A stretch of DNA of 64,000 bases from NCBI RefSeq assembly GCF_002234915.1, contig NZ_NEWD01000020.1:29443-93442 (forward strand). The letters are read 5' to 3'. This DNA comes from Bifidobacterium vansinderenii (GTDB lineage: Bacteria > Actinomycetota > Actinomycetes > Actinomycetales > Bifidobacteriaceae). Shown here piece by piece: positions 1 through 9,067 of this stretch. Below the pieces are notes generated by a model. That model had not been told where the DNA came from and did no database searches. It saw nothing but the letters and a program-made list of their open reading frames with translations. The position numbers and the translations under genes are program-made. Position 1 is the first letter of the stretch. The number at the start of each line of letters is the position of its first letter.

Positions 1-1244
1 TCACGTCGGTCGTGTTCGCCGGTCTGCTGGCCGGACTTAACCCGTGGTTCGCGCTGCTGCTCATCGTCGCCCATCTGACGGTCGGCGTGGCATTGCCGCG
101 ACTGTTCGCCGCCCGCGTGACCCCGCTGGGCGCGCAGATCCGCAAGAAGTCCGCCGAACTCGACGACTACGTGCTCGACGGCATGCGCGGCATGGACGAG
201 ACCATTCGCTTCAACCAAGGTGAGCGTCGCGTGGCGTCGGTCACCGAACGCACCATGGCCCTGTGGGATCGACGTGGCCGGCTCAGCCGCGCCAACGGCG
301 TGTTCGCCGGACTCGGCGGCATGCTGGTCGAACTGTTCACCGTGATCGCCGCCGCCATCGCGCTGTCTCTGGCGTTCGCCGACTCGCTCAGCGTGCCGAA
401 CTCGATCGTCGCGGTCACGCTGATCTCCAGTTCGTTCGGTCCCACGCTCGCATTGAGCGCGCTGCCGGCCAGCCTGACGCAGACGTTCGCGTCTGCCCGC
501 CGACTGTTCGCGCTCATGGACGAGACCCCGGCCGTGGACGAGCGCGGCACCGCCACGCCCGACTACGACGGCATGACGCTCGACCACGTCACCTTCGCCT
601 ACCCCGGCACGGCCTCGCCGATCCTGAACGACGCGTCGCTGGACGTGCCGCGCACGGGCGTGCTCGGTGTGCAGGGCCGTTCCGGCGCCGGCAAGTCCAC
701 CATGCTCAAGCTGCTCATGCGCTACTGGGATCCGAACACCGGCACGGTGCGCATGTCCGGCACGGATCTGCGTGACGTGGACGCGCATCACCGCCGCCGG
801 GTGCAGACCATGCTTGCGCAGGAGACCTATCTGTTCGACGGCACGATCCGCGAGAACCTGCTGCTTGCCGATCCGGATGCCACCGACGCCGATCTGGCCG
901 ACGCCTGCCGCCGCGCCAGCGTGACCGACCTGATCGATTCGCTGCCGGACGGGCTCGACACCGCCGTGGGCGAACTGGGCGACAGGCTGTCCGAGGGCGA
1001 GCGCCAGCGCATCGGCCTGGCACGCGTGTTCCTGCGCCGCGCCGACCTGGTGCTGTTCGACGAGCCGACGAGCCGTCTCGATGCGCTCAACGAGGCCGTG
1101 ATCCTGCGCTCCATCGACGCGCTCGCCACGGGTACGACTGGCGGGACCGATTCCGGGAACGCCGCCGGCCCCGCCGTGATGCTGGTCTCGCATCGCGAGT
1201 CTGCCATGCGCGTCGCCGACCGCATCGTGCACGTCGGGCGCTGA
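1..1244 (+). CDS. ABC exporter, fused permease-ATPase (5' truncated by window)
   Basis: The reading frame is open through base 1, so the start lies outside the window. What is visible is the end of the membrane domain (hydrophobic stretches in the first ~130 residues) followed by a nucleotide-binding domain. That domain has a Walker A (GRSGAGKST), a degenerate signature (LSEGERQR in place of LSGGQ) and a Walker B (LVLFDEPTSRLD), with a switch His in VSHRES. The layout is that of a type IV ABC half-exporter of the MdlB/CydC kind, which works as a dimer in the membrane. The substrate cannot be told; a partner half-transporter may lie just upstream. Confidence 0.85.
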   Translation, partial: TSVVFAGLLAGLNPWFALLLIVAHLTVGVALPRLFAARVTPLGAQIRKKSAELDDYVLDGMRGMDETIRFNQGERRVASVTERTMALWDRRGRLSRANGVFAGLGGMLVELFTVIAAAIALSLAFADSLSVPNSIVAVTLISSSFGPTLALSALPASLTQTFASARRLFALMDETPAVDERGTATPDYDGMTLDHVTFAYPGTASPILNDASLDVPRTGVLGVQGRSGAGKSTMLKLLMRYWDPNTGTVRMSGTDLRDVDAHHRRRVQTMLAQETYLFDGTIRENLLLADPDATDADLADACRRASVTDLIDSLPDGLDTAVGELGDRLSEGERQRIGLARVFLRRADLVLFDEPTSRLDALNEAVILRSIDALATGTTGGTDSGNAAGPAVMLVSHRESAMRVADRIVHVGR

Positions 1245-1264
1245 GCGGGGCATAGGCGCTGCGG

Positions 1265-1380
1265 TCGGGCACCTCATCCGTCAGCCTACGGCTGCCACCT
1301 TCCCCTCAAGGGGAAGGAGTACTACGTCGGCTTCCCCTCGAGGGGAAGCTGTCGGCGAAGCCGACTGATGAGGTGCCCGA
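1265..1380. repeat. Dispersed intergenic palindrome, type A
   Basis: The outer arms TCGGGCACCTCAT and ATGAGGTGCCCGA (1265-1277, 1368-1380) enclose smaller palindromes such as CTTCCCCTCAAGGGGAAG. Related units recur in at least nine other intergenic gaps of this window. It lies between the ABC gene and the aldo/keto reductase gene and could also act as a terminator. Confidence 0.85.
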
Positions 1381-1463
1381 CCATTCCGATCAACCCGGCG
1401 ATCAGACCCCAGCCGCATCCCTGCGTATCATGGCAGAAGGCAAACGAGAACTAAGGAGCTTCC

Positions 1464-2318
1464 ATGGGTTTCGGACCAATCCCCAACATTGAGCTGTCCA
1501 ACGGCGCCGCCATCCCGCAGATCGGCCTGGGCGTGCTGCGTATCGACGACGACGCCACCGCGCCGGTGGTCGAGTCCGCACTCGAGGTCGGCTACCGTCA
1601 CATCGACACCGCCGCCGGCTACGGCAACGAGGGCGGCGTGGGCCAGGCGTTGGAAGCCAGCGGCTACGCGCACGGTGCCAAGCGCGAGCAGGTGTGGGTC
1701 ACCACCAAGCTGCGCGACTCCGAACAGGGCTACGATTCCGCGCTCAAGGCGTTCGATCGTCAGCTCGGTCTGCTGCGCACCGATTACGTGGACATGTACA
1801 TGATCCACTGGCCCACGCCGTTCGACTGGCGCAGCGACGACGTGTGGCGCGCGTTCACGCGTCTGCGCGACGAGGGCCGCGTGCGCACGCTCGGCGTGTG
1901 CAACTTCCTGCCCGAGCATCTGGAGCGTCTGCACGACGAGACGGGGGAGTGGCCGGCCGTCGACCAGATCGAGCTGCACCCCACTTGGCAGCAGCGCGAG
2001 GTGACCGAGTTCTGCAAGGCGCACGGCATCGCCGTGGAGGCCTACTCGCCGATCGCCCGCGGCGCCGATCTCAACGCCGGCGACGGCGTGATCGCGCGCA
2101 TCGCCGAGGCACACGGCGTCAGCCACGCTCAGGTGATCCTGCGCTGGCACATCGAGAACGGCACGATCATCATTCCCAAGTCCGCGCATCGGGAGCGTCA
2201 GATCGAGAACGGTTCGCTGTTCGACTTCGCGCTCACTGCCGAGGAGCATGCGGCCATCGACGCGCTCGACGGACCGACCCGCGCAGGCCACGATCCGCGC
2301 ACCTTCTCCTACAGCTGA
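1464..2318 (+). CDS. Aldo/keto reductase (2,5-diketo-gluconate reductase type)
   Basis: This is a 284-residue cytosolic NADPH-dependent reductase of the AKR5 kind. The catalytic pattern is visible: an Asp in HIDTAAGYGNE followed by the catalytic Tyr, the Lys in WVTTKLRD and the His in MYMIHWP. The cofactor-binding end has IPKSAHRERQIEN. The length is normal for the family. AAGGAG precedes the ATG. It reduces small aldehydes or ketones; the true substrate is not evident. Confidence 0.93.
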   Translation: MGFGPIPNIELSNGAAIPQIGLGVLRIDDDATAPVVESALEVGYRHIDTAAGYGNEGGVGQALEASGYAHGAKREQVWVTTKLRDSEQGYDSALKAFDRQLGLLRTDYVDMYMIHWPTPFDWRSDDVWRAFTRLRDEGRVRTLGVCNFLPEHLERLHDETGEWPAVDQIELHPTWQQREVTEFCKAHGIAVEAYSPIARGADLNAGDGVIARIAEAHGVSHAQVILRWHIENGTIIIPKSAHRERQIENGSLFDFALTAEEHAAIDALDGPTRAGHDPRTFSYS

Positions 2319-2355
2319 TCGCACGACCGATCGAAAAAACAGGACCAGTCAGGTC

Positions 2356-3090
2356 ATGACCAGACGTCGTAGACGCGCATTCCGAGGATCGTCGCCGCTC
2401 GAACGGCTGGCGATCCTCGTGGTGCTGGCCGTCGTGGCCGGAGTGACCGCCGGACTGCTGCTGCCGCAAGTGAGCGTGACCGTTGGCAAGGCCACCGGCG
2501 AATACACGGCGACCGGCAGCGCCGCCGACACACTGGCCACGCTCGCCGTGGTCGACGACCGCAAACCGTCGAGCACCTACCAGCGCGACGCATTCGGCTT
2601 CCGCGAATACGATCCCGACGGCAACGGCTGCGATTCGCGCAACGATACGCTCGCCCGCGATCTCAAGAACGTCACCTACGCGAACGCCGAACGGTGCAAG
2701 GTCGAATCGGGCACGCTCGACGATCCGTACACCGGCAAGACGATCTCTTTCAAGCGCGGGCAGACCACCAGCGCCGCCGTGCAGATCGACCACGTCGTGG
2801 CGCTCAACAACGCGTGGAAGTCCGGCGCCGACTCGTGGGATACAAGGAAACGCTACGAATTCAGCAACGATCCATACAATCTGCTGGCCGTGGACGGACC
2901 TGCGAACGTGGAGAAGGGCGACGCCGACGCGTCCGTATGGCTGCCGCCGAACACGAGCTACGACTGCGCGTACGTGGCGCGGCAGATCGGAGTGAAGGCC
3001 AAGTACGGGTTGAGCGTCACCTCCGCCGAAAAGGAGGCCATGCTCAAGACCCTCGCCGACTGCCCGGGGCAGGCCGTGCCGGAAAGCTGA
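2356..3090 (+). CDS. Membrane-anchored HNH (DUF1524-like) nuclease
   Basis: A 244-residue protein. After a short basic head (MTRRRRR) comes one hydrophobic segment (about residues 18-38), so the rest should be outside the membrane or secreted. The catalytic part has the HNH/DUF1524 signature QIDHVVALNNAW and, downstream, FSNDPYNLLAVDG, which supply the His and Asn of the metal-binding fold. Two Cys pairs may form disulphides. The ATG at 2356 was chosen because earlier in-frame starts overlap the reductase gene. A nutritional or defensive extracellular nuclease is likely. Confidence 0.82.
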   Translation: MTRRRRRAFRGSSPLERLAILVVLAVVAGVTAGLLLPQVSVTVGKATGEYTATGSAADTLATLAVVDDRKPSSTYQRDAFGFREYDPDGNGCDSRNDTLARDLKNVTYANAERCKVESGTLDDPYTGKTISFKRGQTTSAAVQIDHVVALNNAWKSGADSWDTRKRYEFSNDPYNLLAVDGPANVEKGDADASVWLPPNTSYDCAYVARQIGVKAKYGLSVTSAEKEAMLKTLADCPGQAVPES

Positions 3091-3187
3091 GAGGGTTATG
3101 TCGGATTCCCTTGCCTCGCGGTGAGCCGGATTCCCTGACTTCTCCCTGTGGATGTTGGTATTGCATATTCCTTGCTTTGCGGTGGTG

Positions 3188-3311
3188 GATCCCTCCCTCA
3201 GCCTCACTGCGTTCGGCAGCTCCCTCCCACGGAGGGAGCACGTAGGCACAATAGCTTTGTGCTCCCTCCGAGGGAGGGAGCTGGCCGCCAAAGGCGGACT
3301 GAGGGAGGGGC
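3188..3311. repeat. Dispersed intergenic palindrome, type B (paired units)
   Basis: Two facing copies of a unit built on CTCCCTCCGAGGGAGGGAG and CCCTCCCTCAG with short inner stems. It fills much of the 305-base gap before mntH. Copies related in sequence lie near 16.7, 48.6, 50.0 and 53.7 kb. Confidence 0.85.
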
Positions 3312-3395
3312 CTAACACCAAAAACCTCAGCAATTCGCCGAGGGGGCGGCCCTTCCCTCACCCCGCCCGATACGCAATGGTGCTATAACGGCGGT

Positions 3396-4832
3396 GTGAC
3401 TATGCAAGGGGAAAATGCAAATCTGAACAATCGCAACGATCACAACGAACGGTCCGGCGTCGGGGAAGTGGGGGAGTCCCGGATCGGTGCCGTCAGGGGC
3501 GAGGCAGGGGACAAGCCTCTGGAGCATATCGACCCCCGTGAGGCCGCCGCGCTCGCGGCCAGCGGCAAGCCGCACCGCCAGCACATGCGCAGCGTGCCGA
3601 AGCTGGCCGCCCCGCATACCGGCGCCAAGACCAAACTGTCCGCCATCATCGGCCCTGCGTTCGTGGCGGCCGTGGCCTACGTGGATCCGGGCAACGTGGC
3701 CGCCAACATCACCTCCGGCGCCCGGTACGGCTTCCTACTGGTCTGGGTGCTGGTGCTCGCCAATGCGATGAGCGTGCTCATCCAATACCAGTCTGCCAAG
3801 CTCGGCATCGTCACCGGCCAGTCGCTGCCCGCACTGCTCGGCAACCGCATGAACCCGGGCGGCCGTCTGCTGTTCTTCGCCCAGGCCGAGGTGATCGCCA
3901 TCGCCACCGATCTGGCCGAGGTGATCGGCGGTGCCATCGCGCTCAACCTGCTGTTCGGCCTGCCGCTATTCATCGGAGGATGCGTGATCGGCGCTGTCTC
4001 CACTGTTCTTCTGCTCTTCCAGGGCAAGCGTCAGAGCCTGTTCGAAAAGCTCATTGTGGCGCTGCTGCTTGTCATCACGTTCGGGTTTATCGCCGGACTG
4101 TTCATCGCGCCGCCGGATCCCGGCAAGGTGCTCGGCGGTCTGGTGCCGCACTTCAACGGCGCGGACTCGGTGCTCATGGCCAGCTCCATACTGGGCGCCA
4201 CCGTGATGCCGCACGCCATCTACCTGCATTCCACGCTGGTCAACGACCATTACGAGGGCCGTACCGAGCGCCCCGACATCAAGCGCGAACTGTTCGGCAC
4301 CAAGATCGACGTGGTGTGGGCGCTGCTGCTGGCCGGCACCGTGAATCTGGCGCTGCTGCTGCTCGCCGCGAACAGCCTGCATGGCATGACCGGCACTGAC
4401 ACGATCGAGGGTGCGCAGCATGCGGTGGTGCAGGTGCTCGGCCCGGTCATCGGCACGATCTTCTCGATCGGCCTGCTCGCGTCCAGCCTGTCGAGCACGT
4501 CGGTGGGCACCTACGCCGGTCAGGAGATCATGCACGGACTACTGCACGTCGAGGCGCCGATGTGGGCGTGCCGCATCATCACGCTCGTACCGGCCCTGAT
4601 CGTGCTGTGGTTCAGCACCAATCCCACGTTCGTGCTGGTCGTGGGTCAAGTGATCCTCTCGATCGGCATCCCGTTCGCCATCATCCCGCTCATGCGGTAC
4701 ACGCACGACCGCACGCTCATGGGCGAATGGGCGGACGGTACGGTCAAGCACGTGATCTTCCTGATCGTGGCCGCGCTGATCATCGTGCTCAACGTGACGT
4801 TGGTCGTGCTGACGTTCATGGGACAGAGCTGA
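3396..4832 (+). CDS. mntH: Nramp-family Mn2+/divalent metal transporter MntH
   Basis: A 478-residue proton-coupled metal importer with about 11 membrane segments. The signature of transmembrane helix 1 is present as DPGNVAANI, and helix 6 has the family motif MPHAIYLHS. The N-terminal ~75 residues are hydrophilic, longer than in E. coli MntH. A TATAAC -10 box at 3384-3389 ends 6 nt before the GTG at 3396 and no Shine-Dalgarno is seen, so translation is probably leaderless from GTG; ATG 3402 is the alternative. I saw no MntR site. Confidence 0.95.
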   Translation: MTMQGENANLNNRNDHNERSGVGEVGESRIGAVRGEAGDKPLEHIDPREAAALAASGKPHRQHMRSVPKLAAPHTGAKTKLSAIIGPAFVAAVAYVDPGNVAANITSGARYGFLLVWVLVLANAMSVLIQYQSAKLGIVTGQSLPALLGNRMNPGGRLLFFAQAEVIAIATDLAEVIGGAIALNLLFGLPLFIGGCVIGAVSTVLLLFQGKRQSLFEKLIVALLLVITFGFIAGLFIAPPDPGKVLGGLVPHFNGADSVLMASSILGATVMPHAIYLHSTLVNDHYEGRTERPDIKRELFGTKIDVVWALLLAGTVNLALLLLAANSLHGMTGTDTIEGAQHAVVQVLGPVIGTIFSIGLLASSLSSTSVGTYAGQEIMHGLLHVEAPMWACRIITLVPALIVLWFSTNPTFVLVVGQVILSIGIPFAIIPLMRYTHDRTLMGEWADGTVKHVIFLIVAALIIVLNVTLVVLTFMGQS

Positions 4833-5033
4833 CCGCTTGCCAGTGAGCGATCACATCGGCGACGTCCCAACGACACGCCGATATCGCCGAGGAATTCACC
4901 GGACGGTCATCTGCCATACCCCGATCGGTCATCTGCCAAATTGTGTCGTCCGCGGCCCCTCCATAATGTGGATAACGGAAAAATCGATTGACGACAGGCG
5001 AGAGAATGCCTGCACGAGTGGACGGGGCAAAAG

Positions 5034-6347
5034 ATGTCGGAATCCATGACCGCGATGGTGATCGCAGTGGGGATCGTATCCGTGATCGCGATCGTGCTCA
5101 TCGGCCTGGCTTGGCGATACGGCGTGATGGCCGGCGAGGAGCACGCCAAGACGCGCCACGCCGACGAACGGAACGCGACCCCACAGTCGATCTACGGCAA
5201 GGGGGTGTCCGCCGACGAGGCGTCGCGCAATCTGCTGCAGACGCTGCGCAGCGGCACCATCATCGTCGACGGGCTTGGCGACGTACGCTATTCCAGCCCG
5301 CGACTGGACGATCTCGGCGTGGTGAACGACGGCCATCTGGTATCCGACGAGATCCGCGACATCCTCGCCCAGGTGGCATCCGACGGAGAGATCCGCGACC
5401 GGGAGATCGAAATGACCATGCAGTCGCCGTCCGGACGGATCACCGAACAGTCGGACGTGTACCTGCAGGTGCGCATCGGACACATCGCCACGATCGAGAC
5501 GTTGCCCGTCACGTTCGGCAGCGAGATCGCCAACGCCGGGGGAGCCGACGAACTCTACGTGATCTTCCTTGAGGACATCAGCGAGAAACATCACTTCGAA
5601 CAGATGCGCCGCGACTTCGTGACCAATGTGTCGCACGAGCTCAAGACGCCGGCCGGCGCGATCTCACTGCTCGCCGAGACCGTCTCCAGCGCGGCCGACG
5701 ACCCGGACGCCGTACGCTACTTCTCCGGCAGGATCTCCAAGGAGTCCGCACGACTGACCGAACTCGTGCAGAAGCTTATCGCCCTGCAGAAGGTGCAGGA
5801 CGAGGACGGGCTCACCGCCACCGACAGCAAACCGGTGTCCATCCCGAGAATCGTGCGCGAGGCCGTGGCCGAAAACGAGGTGCAGGCCGCAGCCAAGCAT
5901 ATCGAGATTCGCATGTACTTCGGCGACGACACCGAGGGCGTGACCGCCGAAACTGCCGAAAACGGCAAACCCGACACGTCGCTCGACGACGAGATCATCG
6001 TCAACGGCGACGCCGACTCGCTCAAGACCGCGGTGAAGAACCTCGTGGAGAATGCCATCCACTACTCGCCGGAGAACACGCACGTGGGCGTGAGCGTCCG
6101 CAAGAACGGACGCGTGCAGATCCGAGTGGTCGACCAGGGCATTGGCATTCCCGCCGACGCGCAGAAGCGCATCTTCGAACGCTTCTACCGTGTGGACCCG
6201 GCACGCTCGCGGGCCACCGGCGGCACCGGTCTGGGACTGGCGATCACCAAGCACATCGTGCAGGACGCCGGCGGCACGATCTCCGTCTGGTCCAGGCCGG
6301 GGGAGGGCTCCACCTTCACCATCGACCTGCCCAAGGCGGAGCAGTGA
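5034..6347 (+). CDS. Sensor histidine kinase, SenX3/PhoR-like
   Basis: A 437-residue membrane kinase. One N-terminal membrane helix (about residues 4-28) is followed by a PAS-like region, a HisKA domain with the phospho-acceptor His in NVSHELKTP, and a HATPase with N box (NLVENAIHYS), G1 (DQGIGIP) and G2 (GTGLGLAI). A single membrane helix plus PAS is the SenX3 layout, which senses phosphate status through the Pst/PhoU complex. It lies 1.5 kb before pstS and faces its probable response regulator, so the two genes are convergent and not in one operon. Confidence 0.9.
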   Translation: MSESMTAMVIAVGIVSVIAIVLIGLAWRYGVMAGEEHAKTRHADERNATPQSIYGKGVSADEASRNLLQTLRSGTIIVDGLGDVRYSSPRLDDLGVVNDGHLVSDEIRDILAQVASDGEIRDREIEMTMQSPSGRITEQSDVYLQVRIGHIATIETLPVTFGSEIANAGGADELYVIFLEDISEKHHFEQMRRDFVTNVSHELKTPAGAISLLAETVSSAADDPDAVRYFSGRISKESARLTELVQKLIALQKVQDEDGLTATDSKPVSIPRIVREAVAENEVQAAAKHIEIRMYFGDDTEGVTAETAENGKPDTSLDDEIIVNGDADSLKTAVKNLVENAIHYSPENTHVGVSVRKNGRVQIRVVDQGIGIPADAQKRIFERFYRVDPARSRATGGTGLGLAITKHIVQDAGGTISVWSRPGEGSTFTIDLPKAEQ

Positions 6348-6374
6348 AGGCTTGGGCAGACGGGGCCGCTAGCA

Positions 6375-6712
6375 CACATTGGTATCGGCCTGCGGCCGAT
6401 ACTGTGTTTTCTTCCCGCTGCCGCGGGAATTCCCACCTCATCCGTCGGCTTCGCCGACACCTTCCCCTCAAGGGGAAGGCGGCATCACGGCGGATAGTTC
6501 TATCAGGTCATACGTTGCCTTCCCCTCAGGCTGAGGCCGTAAAGCAAACGCCGGAGGCGTTTGTAGGGCTCAGACGAGCCGACAGGCGAGTGAGAAACGC
6601 CGGACGAAGTCCGTCAATTCTTGCCGAAGAAGGTGTCGGCGAAGCCGACGGATGAGGTGACGCTTTCCGAGACATCGGAAAGAAGATGCAGTATCGGCCG
6701 CAGGCTGATTCC
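6375..6712. repeat. Nested inverted-repeat element, MITE-like
   Basis: The outer arms near 6380-6403 and 6688-6710 share GCCTGCGGCCGATACTG and its complement. Inside are type A units (CTTCCCCTCAAGGGGAAG, CTCATCCGTCGGC and its inverse). It fills most of the 395-base gap between the convergent kinase and regulator genes and carries no gene. It may be a non-autonomous mobile element that took in dispersed repeats. Confidence 0.65.
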
Positions 6713-6742
6713 GGTTCCACCGCCCGCTACATTTCCGCCGAA

Positions 6743-7447
6743 CTACTCGGCAGGCTCGTCGATTTTGTAGCCGAGACCGCGCACGGTGGTGATGTAGTGC
6801 GGGTGGGCCGGATCCTCCTCGATCTTGGAACGCACACGCTTGATGTGCACGTCCAGCGTCTTGGTGTCGCCGACGTAGTCCGAGCCCCACACGCGGTCGA
6901 TCAGCTGATGACGGGTGAGCACACGGCCCTTGTTTTGCATCAGATACTCAAGCAGCTCGAACTCCTTAAGCGGGAAGAACACGCTCTCGCCGTGCACGGT
7001 CACCGCATGCTGCCCCACCAGCATGCGGATCGGGCCGCACACCAGCGGAATGTCGTCGTCGCCGGAATCGGAGCCGTCGCCGCCGCCGGAACCGCGACGC
7101 AGCACCGCACGCACGCGGGCCAGCAGCTCACGGAACGAATACGGCTTGGTCACGTAGTCGTCCGCACCGATCTCCAGACCTACGACCTTGTCGATCTCCG
7201 AGCTCTTGGCCGTGAGCATGATGATCGGCACACGGCTCTGCTCGCGGATGCGGCGACACAGTGACGTGCCATCCAGACCGGGAAGCATCAGATCAAGCAG
7301 AACCAGATCCACGCCACCCTTGGTAAACAGCTCAAGGCCCTCCTCGCCGGTGGCCGCGGCCACTACGTCATAGCCTTCATGGGTGAACTGGTAGACCAGC
7401 GGTTCCCTGTAGGATTCCTCGTCCTCAACGACCAGTATGCGGGTCAT
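6743..7447 (-). CDS. OmpR-family response regulator, RegX3/PhoP-like
   Basis: A 234-residue two-domain regulator. The receiver domain has the acidic pair (VEDEE), the phospho-acceptor Asp in LLDLMLPG and the Lys in VTKPYSFREL. The C-terminal winged helix has the family pattern LLEYLMQNKGRVLTRHQL and ends RGLGYKID. It is the obvious partner of the kinase at 5034 and sits next to pst, so control of phosphate uptake through the PHO box at 7640 is expected. Its upstream region holds three copies of an 11-bp repeat that could be an autoregulatory site. Confidence 0.93.
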   Translation of the reverse strand: MTRILVVEDEESYREPLVYQFTHEGYDVVAAATGEEGLELFTKGGVDLVLLDLMLPGLDGTSLCRRIREQSRVPIIMLTAKSSEIDKVVGLEIGADDYVTKPYSFRELLARVRAVLRRGSGGGDGSDSGDDDIPLVCGPIRMLVGQHAVTVHGESVFFPLKEFELLEYLMQNKGRVLTRHQLIDRVWGSDYVGDTKTLDVHIKRVRSKIEEDPAHPHYITTVRGLGYKIDEPAE

Positions 7448-7466
7448 ACGATTGACTCCCCCTTGT

Positions 7467-7506
7467 GTGACTTACTCGTGACTTACTCAGGCACGGTGAC
7501 TTACTC
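7467..7506. repeat. Three copies of GTGACTTACTC upstream of the response regulator
   Basis: Exact copies start at 7467, 7478 and 7496, the last two within an 18-bp direct repeat. They lie 20-60 bp upstream of the regulator start on the minus strand, so they could be operator half sites or a recent local duplication. Confidence 0.7.
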
Positions 7507-7639
7507 AGGCACAGACAGCATACATCGCCATGCTGATACCTAGGATTCACCATACAAACGTTCAGACTTCACCTACCGTACGCCATCGAAAGCTACACAA
7601 TCTACATCTGATCGATGTAGAAAGCAGATATCAGCACAA

Positions 7640-7677
7640 GTTCACTTTCCGTTCACCCACAATGGTCATGGTCACCC
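7640..7677 (+). promoter_or_regulatory. PHO box upstream of pstS
   Basis: GTTCACTTTCC at 7640-7650 is followed directly by GTTCACCCACA at 7651-7661, an 11-bp direct repeat of GTTCA. A weaker GTCATGGTCACC follows at 7666-7677. This is the form of the actinobacterial PhoP box described in Streptomyces. It lies about 150 bp before the pstS start. The gap 7448-7810 otherwise shows only the 11-bp repeats above. Confidence 0.75.
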
Positions 7678-7810
7678 CCAAGCTCCCATAATCTTGAATT
7701 GTCATAAAAAAGCGTGCTCGGCCAATGACAGCAACCTGAAGGCGGCACGCGGTCGTAAACGTTGATTTTTCAGCGGTTTGCGGCGGAAAAGGATATAAGA
7801 GGGAATAGTT

Positions 7811-8938
7811 ATGCGAAAGAACATTCTTATGCGCTCCGTGGCCGTCATGTCCGGTCTGGCCATGCTCGCCTCCCTGGCGGCCTGCGGCGACAACACCTCC
7901 AGCTCCAGCAACGGCTCCAGCTCCAGCGCCTCCGCCGAGAAGATCTCCGGTGACTTCCAGGGCGCTGGCGCCTCCTCCCAGCAGAGCGCCGTTGAGGCCT
8001 GGATCGCTTCCTACCAGGCCACCAACCCCGACGCCAAGATCGCCTACAACCCCACCGGTTCCGGCGCTGGCGTCACCACCTTCCTCACCGGCGCTACCGC
8101 ATGGGCCGGCTCCGACGCCTCCCTGACCAACGATCAGGTCAGCCAGTCCAAGGACGTGTGCGCCGACGGCACCACCGCCTTCGACATCCCGGCCTACGTC
8201 TCCCCGATCGCCGTGGTCTTCAACCTCAAGGACGTCTCCGGTCAGGGCAAGCACCTGAACATGGACGCCGACACCATCGCCAAGATCTTCGACGGCAAGA
8301 TCACCAAGTGGAACGACGAGGCCATCGCCAAGCAGAACCCGAAGGTCACCCTGCCCGACACCGCCATCACCGTGGTGCACCGTTCCGATAAGTCCGGCAC
8401 CACCCAGAACTTCGTCAGCTACCTCAAGGACGCCGCTCCGAGCTCCTGGACCTACGACCTGAGCGAGAACTGGCCGAACGAAGTCGGCCAGGGCGGCAAG
8501 GGCACCTCCGGCGTGATCAGCACCGTCAAGCAGGCCGACGGCACCATCGGCTACGCCGACGCCTCCCAGGCCGGCGATCTCGGCACCGTCGCCCTGAAGG
8601 TCGGCGAGAAGTACGTGCCGTACTCGGCCGAGGCCGCCTCCAAGGTCGTCGACGCCTCCCCGCTCGATGACTCCGCTCAGGGCGACAACCGCGTGGTCGT
8701 CAAGCTCGACCACAACACCACCGCCGACGGCGCCTACCCGCTGGTCCTCGTCTCCTACGACATCGCCTGCCCGGCCTACAAGGACGCCAACACCGCCAAG
8801 TTCGTGAAGTCCTGGCTGACCTACGTGGTGAGCAAGGACGGTCAGGACGTGGCCGCCAAGAACGCCGGTTCCGCCCCGCTGTCCGACACGATGCGCGCCA
8901 AGATCACCAAGTCCATCGACGCCATCAAGACCGAGTGA
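7811..8938 (+). CDS. pstS: Phosphate-binding lipoprotein PstS
   Basis: A 375-residue extracytoplasmic phosphate receptor. The signal peptide ends in a lipobox (LASLAAC), so the mature protein is lipid-anchored at Cys25, with a Ser/Asn-rich linker behind it. The phosphate-binding segments are recognisable: GAGASSQ near the start, GSGAGV and the HRSDKSGTTQNF loop. It is the first gene of pstSCAB, with a PHO box upstream. Codons are very strongly GC-ending, as expected for a highly expressed gene. Confidence 0.97.
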   Translation: MRKNILMRSVAVMSGLAMLASLAACGDNTSSSSNGSSSSASAEKISGDFQGAGASSQQSAVEAWIASYQATNPDAKIAYNPTGSGAGVTTFLTGATAWAGSDASLTNDQVSQSKDVCADGTTAFDIPAYVSPIAVVFNLKDVSGQGKHLNMDADTIAKIFDGKITKWNDEAIAKQNPKVTLPDTAITVVHRSDKSGTTQNFVSYLKDAAPSSWTYDLSENWPNEVGQGGKGTSGVISTVKQADGTIGYADASQAGDLGTVALKVGEKYVPYSAEAASKVVDASPLDDSAQGDNRVVVKLDHNTTADGAYPLVLVSYDIACPAYKDANTAKFVKSWLTYVVSKDGQDVAAKNAGSAPLSDTMRAKITKSIDAIKTE

Positions 8939-8983
8939 TCCGAGCGATTCGGTAGCTGAGTCCAGGAATCGAAAATTCGATCA

Positions 8984-9023
8984 GGCCGCAGTGCTTCCGC
9001 CTGAAGCGAGAGACACTGCGGCC
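8984..9023 (+). promoter_or_regulatory. Intercistronic hairpin between pstS and pstC
   Basis: GGCCGCAGTG (8984-8993) pairs with CACTGCGGCC (9014-9023), and GCTTC/GAAGC forms a second small stem inside. No T tract follows. A hairpin here could stabilise the pstS message and give more receptor than permease, as is usual for such operons. Confidence 0.55.
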
Positions 9024-9067
9024 TCATCGGGTTTCAATCCGATCATCAATTCGTGTAAGGAGAACCC

